DNA from: Fennellomyces sp. T-0311 | Taxonomy: Eukaryota; Mucoromycota; Mucoromycetes; Mucorales; Lichtheimiaceae | Length of the DNA stretch: 64,000 bases | NCBI GenBank assembly: GCA_025266875.1 | Contig: JALLLT010000026.1 | Span: 434,001-498,000 of the forward strand | Reading direction: 5' to 3' | Shown: piece after piece, positions 58,710-64,000 of the stretch | Layout of the letters: the number at the start of each line of letters is the position of its first letter | Numbering within the stretch: the first letter of the stretch is position 1 | Translations under genes and position numbers: made by a program | Notes under the pieces: generated by a model | Told to the model about the DNA's origin: nothing | What the model saw: the letters and a program-made list of their open reading frames with translations, nothing else | Database searches by the model: none

Positions 58710-60175
58710 TTAGTCGTAGTTGAAAGGACTGCACACATGAGGAGCGGCAGGTGCAGGGTCAATCCAGGAGGAAATGTTGACATACAGGGTGTAGACCATG
58801 ATACCCAGGCCCCAGGCCATCAAAAGAGTGTTGAGAATGCGCATGTAAATGTTCTTGCACATCTTGAAGTGGAAGAGGCCAGGGAAAATGAAGCAGAGAG
58901 GCATACAGGCGATGATGCCGACGAGAGAGACGAATTTGTCGAGGTTGTCGGCACCGACACCGAAACTGACCGCAGCACAAACGATAGGGACGAGCGAGCG
59001 GACAAAGTTTTTGCCCAACTTCCACTTCAAGGCGATACGGCCGCTACGCTTGGTACCAAAGATACCACGCTCAATGATGGTAAGAGGGGGCCACAACATG
59101 AATGGCGAGGTCAGAATCATGGCAATAGCGTATAACAATTGGACGGTGACCGAAAGGGCTTCGGTACGGAGGTTGGCAACAATAGAGGCTTCAATGTTTT
59201 CGCCATAGGCGATGTAACCGATGGCACCGATCAAGACAAAGATACAGGTGATAATAACCATACCAATGTTCAAGACTCTTGGGAACTTTTCGGGTTCTTT
59301 CATACTTTCGATAATTGAAACAACTAAAAGAATAAAAAAGATTCGTTAGCAACTTGTTTCTACAGGGATAAAATAAAAGCGTACCCATGCCAATGCCTTC
59401 GAAAGAAAAGACGGCGGTACCGATCATAAGACCAAAGTCGCGCTGGTTAATAGCGTGGATGTTAGGGCCAACACCGTTGTCATGGATTTGAGCGCCGGTG
59501 TAGTAAAGGACGGAAACAAGACCAAAGAGAATGAAAATGTCAGCAATAATAGCACACCACGAGAGACGAGCGAGCTTGCGAACCCAGCAAATAGGAATGA
59601 TGAGGGCGCAGGCAATCCAGATCCAGTATTTGCTTTCGAACGGAGGATTGCATTGCGAGAATGCCTCGGCGATCATATGGATATTTTGCGAGATGAACAT
59701 CATGTAGGAGGCAACGAAACCCATCTGGGAGATGATCAAGAAGAACAGGACGGAGTAACGACAGTAGCGACCGAACAGCTTGCCGGCCATATCACCATAG
59801 GAGCCACCGGTGCGAGCATGGACCCACACAAGCAGCTGGAAAGCGTACAGACAGATGATGGCGAGAATGAACATGAGACCGATCGACAGACCAAGACCAC
59901 CGTTTTTGAATCTTTATGAACAAATTTAGGTTAATAATTTAAGAGCCATATAAAGAGTATATATCAAGGAGAACTTACGAGTTTGGTAAAAAGATGACAC
60001 CGGTACCGACAAAGGCCTTCATCAACATGAACAAGGCCTTGCCAGCGCTGGCCGTACCCTCTGGCACGTGCTCAATTTGGATCTCATGTACAGATTTCTC
60101 AAAGTCGACGGAGTGATCCTCTCGGTGACCCTCCACTTGGTATTTACTAGTCACGTTGTACTCTGGTGTGGACAT
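58710..60175 (-). CDS. AAAP-family amino-acid transporter (SLC36/Avt3-like)
   Basis: About 446 residues in three exons. A short cytosolic N-terminus (MSTPEYNVTSKYQVEG) leads into TM1 (KALFMLMKAFVGTGVIFLP), followed by SFKNGGLGLSIGLMF and about ten further hydrophobic segments. Examples are YSVLFFLIISQMGFVASYMM, YWIWIACALIIPICWV and IIACMPLCFIFPGLFHFK. The GTGV and FEGIGMVVSIIESMKEPEKF motifs are typical of the SLC36 and vacuolar Avt3/Avt4 branch. These proteins export neutral amino acids from vacuole or lysosome using the proton gradient. The N-terminus is much shorter than in yeast Avt3/Avt4. The exact substrate cannot be told from sequence. Confidence 0.9.
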
Positions 60176-60639
60176 GATTGTGCAGGAGAAAGAAGAAGAG
60201 AGTATGAAGGAAAACGGTAAACTGTGGAGAAGACTGCGCTAGTATTTATAACCATCGCAAGAGACCGGGGGGTTCGGTCTTTTTTTTTTTCGTTGCCAGG
60301 ACCAAGGTACCAATAGCGCCAAGGTGTCCTGTTTGATCTTCCGACCGTCTGACACCTAAATTATCCTTTTTAACCGTGTGAAAATGTCGCCGGGGAAGGT
60401 AAGGGACTTGCCTTTCTAGGTATCCATGACATCTTGCAATCTCGCTCTACCAAAACTTTATCGACATTCCCAAACTCTATCAAAATTCTCGCTTTGATTT
60501 TCTGCTCGAATTGGCGAAATTAAGCGGGCTTGTCTTGCAGGCCAAAATTTCACTCTGATCAGTCGACGTTGATTCGTTCGGCTAATTTGGCTCCGGTTTT
60601 ATCTTTTCTTTCCACTTTTAGTCAGTACACAAACCCACT
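60176..60639. promoter_or_regulatory. Divergent promoter, transporter / MLH3
   Basis: 464 bp. On the minus strand a TATAAATA box at 60250-60243 lies about 70 bp before the transporter start codon, a normal TATA position. No TATA box is seen on the MLH3 side, whose leader is pyrimidine-rich. Confidence 0.55.
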
Positions 60640-63542
60640 ATGGCTCACGTCGCTGAATTGCAGCCAGAAGTGATTCGTCAATTAAGAGCGTAATGTTTTT
60701 ATATTTCAAATAAACTTTAATATTTCTAAATAAAAAAGGAACTGTAGTTCACTCGCCATCACAACATTACTGCAATGTGTCCAGGAGCTCGTTGCCAATG
60801 GTGAGTGATGACGCGGCCTTGCTGGTCGGTGGGGTATTGACGTTTCCCAAAAAGCATTAGACGCCGACGCCTCTCAGATCGACGTTTCCTTCGATGCGGA
60901 GAAACACAGCGTCCGTGTGGATGACGATGGCATAGGTATCCTGCCAAGCCAGCTGCCGCTGTTAGCCAAAAGACACGGTCTGTGCACCTTTTTTATTTTG
61001 TAGAAATTGGGAAAAAAAAGCTAATCTGAAAAGCTTATCTAGTTACTTCAAAGTGTCAGACCCTGGAAGACCTGCGGCGTGTCCGTACGCTCGGTTATCG
61101 TGGCCAAGGTTTTTAGTAATCCAGTCCTTCCCTGAAATCCAAACTTACTCTTGGAATGTCGGAGTAGCTCTTGCCAGTCTAGCAGACATTGCTATCCTGC
61201 AAATTATATCGAAGTCTCGTCAGTGTGACGATGCTCAGATGGCCATATGGAAGGTTGGAAAAAGTTTTCCTTTTTCATCTATTTTTATTCTCTAACTGGG
61301 AAAAGAGCAGGACGGAAGATTGATTGAAACATCGTCGAGCCAACCACGTCAGACGGGAACGACAGTCGTTGTGCGCGATTTGTTTTACAAGGTACGTTAC
61401 TATGGAAAAAAAGAAACCATGGAAATATAATACCAACCAAATTAGTATCCAATCCGACGGCGGATACCAAACATGGAGCGAACCAACGAATCGATCAAGC
61501 GCTGGATCATCACCATGGCACTGGCATTTCCCCATATCGGATTCAGCTTGCAGCACCGTGACACAAAAGTATTGGTGTCGACGAAAAAGGCAAGTAACTG
61601 ACGATTTGTTACATTTTCCAGTCGGGATCACAAGGACACATTTAATCGTAAATCTTCCATATCTGGCTTATAGCGCTCCTCCGAATTGAATGTTTTACAT
61701 CGTCTTTACGGCCATGCCTTTGCGCAGGTGAAAAAAAAAATGGTGAAACCTTCCGGAGTCTCGCTGACGCTGACTTTTTTTTTTTATTTTGTTTCACAAA
61801 TAAGAGCATGAGGACATTTGAGTACAATGACGACGCTGACATCAAGTTGAAAGCTCTTTTTGGAACTATTTCTTATCCTACCAAGGTTGGCGATAAACGT
61901 CCAAAACTGTTTCATTTATCTTTTCTGACATTTAATATAGAGTTACCAATACATCTGCAAGTATATTAGCTTGCTTGCTTTATATATCATTGACATTTTT
62001 CCCTAGATATTAACCGACACCATGTACCACCGACCCATCCACTCTATCGAACGGCCACCGAAAGTTTTGCGGGGAGCTCCATAATAGTAAGAATGTGGCT
62101 TCACATGAAAAAAACAGCGACGCGGCTAAACTCCACCCCGTTTCGTAGAAACAGCCTTCCAAAAAGGGAAAAGGTACAAAGAAGTTCTCTCTTTTGTGAC
62201 CACGCGCTCAAATTCAACATTCTCTTTTTTAGGAGTGGTCGAGAAACATCCTGTATTTGTCATACATGTCCACGATCCTAATCTCAGCTCGTACGATGTT
62301 TCGCTCTATCTCATCGATGAACACAAGGTGATTACATACAAGCAAAAAACTCTCTTATTCAGCCGCAACCGTTTTTTTAACCAGTATGGGCCATTATTTT
62401 CCAGGTGTTACTTCATCTTCACGCATCGGTGCAAAAGTTAATCGCCAACTTTCTACGCGTAAACAATTTTATATCGAGCACCACGTACCAGCAACTTGTC
62501 CGTATCAACGAGCCCTCGACCAAGCGAAAAAAGACGGTCCATCCACCTTCTTGGCTGTACAACCACGATGATGGGCAAGTCGGAAAAACCAGGGTGACCG
62601 AATATCTGCTAAACCCGGAAAAATAGAACGACGAGAGACACGATAAACTTCATTGATAGATCACGGTTGCGCAGAACTTTAACGCTATCTCCCGGTACTC
62701 CATCGATAGCTACACACGAACCAATACGGCTTGCAAAGGAAGATTTGAAAGCGGCCGCGGTTCTTGGTCAAGTTGATAACAAGTTTATTCTTATTAAGTT
62801 GCAGAATCAGCAGTTACTGTTAGTGGATCAGCATGCAGCGGACGAGCGTGTCCAACTAGAGCGTATGCTTTGGTCACTCAAGGACCGAGCCGAAGAAACT
62901 CAATTGGATCCGTCGATTGCCATTGATTTGTCCCAAACTGACCGTCAGCTCGTACAAAAGTACAGTTCTCAACTGGCACGTTGGGGATTTCGTTTGTCAG
63001 CAGTACCAGATTCAGCGGAAACTTCCATCTTGCGTTATTCAAAGTATTTTTCGCCACCCGAGTCATCGTCATCATACTTTCAGCAGAGGAACGATCGAGT
63101 GCTTGCCACGCGATTGCCACGCCTCATTGCTGACCGCTGCATCGTCAATCGCGATATGCTTCGTGACTTGATTCGTGAATACTTGCATTGGCTAGACCGA
63201 ACAACTCAGCAGCAAGACGATGATGACCAGGAAGCGAACTCGTTTACCTTTCTTCGTAGTTGTCCTCGCGGCATGATGCGTATTTTGCGGTCCAAAGCAT
63301 GTCGCGGCGCTGTCATGTTTAACGATCATCTCACAACGGAACAATGCTGTTGGCTCATAGAAGCACTTGCCGAGTGCCGCTTTCCTTTTCAATGTGTCCA
63401 CGGAAGGTATGACTCTCTCATATCATCGACACAACGAAAAAGTTAACCTAGCAGTTGAAGACCTTCGATGGTTCCATTAATCACGCTCGAAAAGGATAAA
63501 CCTAAGCGCCGAAAGATATCCTGGGATCGGTTTTGCTTGTAA
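60640..63542 (+). CDS. MLH3 MutL-family mismatch repair/meiotic endonuclease
   Basis: About 680 residues from many small exons. The GHKL ATPase has QCVQELVANALDADAS (Asn for magnesium), VDDDGIGI and RTLGYRGQALASLADIA, with SYQYIYINRHHVPP later. The C-terminal endonuclease has LLLVDQHAADERVQLERM (DQHAxxExxxxE), SCPRGMMRILRSKACRGAVM and FPFQCVHGRPSMVPLITLEK. The CPRG and C-x-HGRP features fit MLH3 or PMS1 type; the short linker and C-terminal pattern favour MLH3. With MLH1 it would nick DNA in mismatch repair and meiotic crossovers. Two introns (61590-61673 and 61957-62006) are GC-AG with GCAAGT donors; each is required to keep the conserved motif in frame. The final exon ends KISWDRFCL. Confidence 0.88.
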
Positions 63543-63729
63543 TCATTAATAGTGTATAGAATAATGTCCATGTAAATATTTCCATTGGTTAATTGCTGCC
63601 TATAATCGATTAAACAATCGCAATATAAAGCACAAAGCGCCTCTCCTTTCCTTGTAATAATATGTGTGTATCGCGGGGACCAAATAAAATTTCCCCACGA
63701 CTGCGTTTGTTCGTCAGGAGTGATGTAAG

Positions 63730-64000
63730 TTAGTGGACGCAGTGAATCGATACTAATAGGGATCTAATCGACACTAAATAGTGCCATACTTTTCCTGATT
63801 TATCTTGGCAGAGAATATCTCTATTACCGTAAGAACACACTACAACGATATGAGCAATATCAAGTGTAATGTTGTAAGTGAGCGTCAGGAATGTGGGAGG
63901 TTCGCACGAATGTTTAGAGCTATGAAAGCACTGCCTGCAGTTAATTTTGCTGCTCGTGTAGTATACTCTGTTCTGCTGTAGCGATGACAATAGTAGCAAT
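63730..64000 (-). CDS. Partial ORF at right edge, possible OB-fold/zinc ribbon
   Basis: An 89-codon frame open to the window edge. It has a cysteine pattern (INCRQCFHSSKHSCEP) followed by an alternating hydrophobic stretch (TFLTLTYNITLDIAHIVVVC). That arrangement recalls the zinc-ribbon OB-fold of RPA1-like single-strand-binding proteins. It would be the 3' end of a minus-strand gene converging with MLH3. The upstream exons lie outside the window, and the likeness is weak. Confidence 0.3.
   Translation of the reverse strand, partial: LLLLSSLQQNRVYYTSSKINCRQCFHSSKHSCEPPTFLTLTYNITLDIAHIVVVCSYGNRDILCQDKSGKVWHYLVSIRSLLVSIHCVH

Overview
This window is nuclear DNA from a fungus. Genes are dense, on both strands, and interrupted by many short introns (mostly about 45-85 nt, GT-AG with some GC-AG). 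Products are conserved eukaryotic proteins: splicing, ribosome assembly, RNA polymerase III, DNA repair, N-glycosylation and chitin precursor synthesis. A Skn7-type HSF/response-regulator fusion and a Gfa1 glucosamine synthase point to a fungus. A Ragulator LAMTOR5-like gene, an EI24 gene and a family of F-box/leucine-rich-repeat genes suggest an early-diverging lineage such as Mucoromycota (Mucorales). That placement is inference; no species can be named from the sequence alone.

Layout. 1-2.7 kb: gene-poor flank with a GGGTA-rich inverted repeat, an interspersed repeat and an LTR-like module. 2.7-23 kb: housekeeping block with EI24(-), U2AF large subunit(+), ERB1/BOP1(-), HMCES(+), LAMTOR5(-), OST2/DAD1(-), SKN7-like(+), DNA2(-) and a BCS1-like AAA ATPase(-). 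23-29 kb: accessory island with mobile-element relics, a possible two-exon orphan gene and an F-box/LRR paralogue(+). 29.2-34.5 kb: RPC1, largest subunit of RNA polymerase III(+), followed by tRNA-Ser(AGA)(-) and an AT-rich decayed repeat tract. 36.2-40.8 kb: URI1 prefoldin(+) and PP2A B56 subunit(-). 40.8-48.8 kb: second accessory island with an intact F-box/LRR gene, a truncated paralogue, a more decayed fragment, LTR-like modules and a perfect 22-bp inverted repeat. 48.8-63.5 kb: second housekeeping block with EFL1(+), GFA1(-), IML2/TTC39-like(+), an AAAP amino-acid transporter(-) and MLH3(+). A partial ORF runs off the right edge.

Themes. Neighbours are mostly divergent pairs sharing a 127-600 bp promoter, or convergent pairs with stops 11-205 bp apart, so transcripts probably overlap at 3' ends. 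The islands carry a fast-evolving F-box/LRR family and transposon debris. ERB1 and EFL1 both act in 60S ribosome biogenesis, RPC1 supplies tRNA and 5S RNA, and DNA2, MLH3 and HMCES act in DNA repair; I see no operon-like logic linking them. The most notable points are four reconstructable GC-AG introns all with a GCAAGT donor, a repeat pair whose differences look like repeat-induced point mutation, and the F-box/LRR paralogues in different stages of decay. All exon structures were read by eye from splice signals and reading frame, so individual junctions can be wrong.
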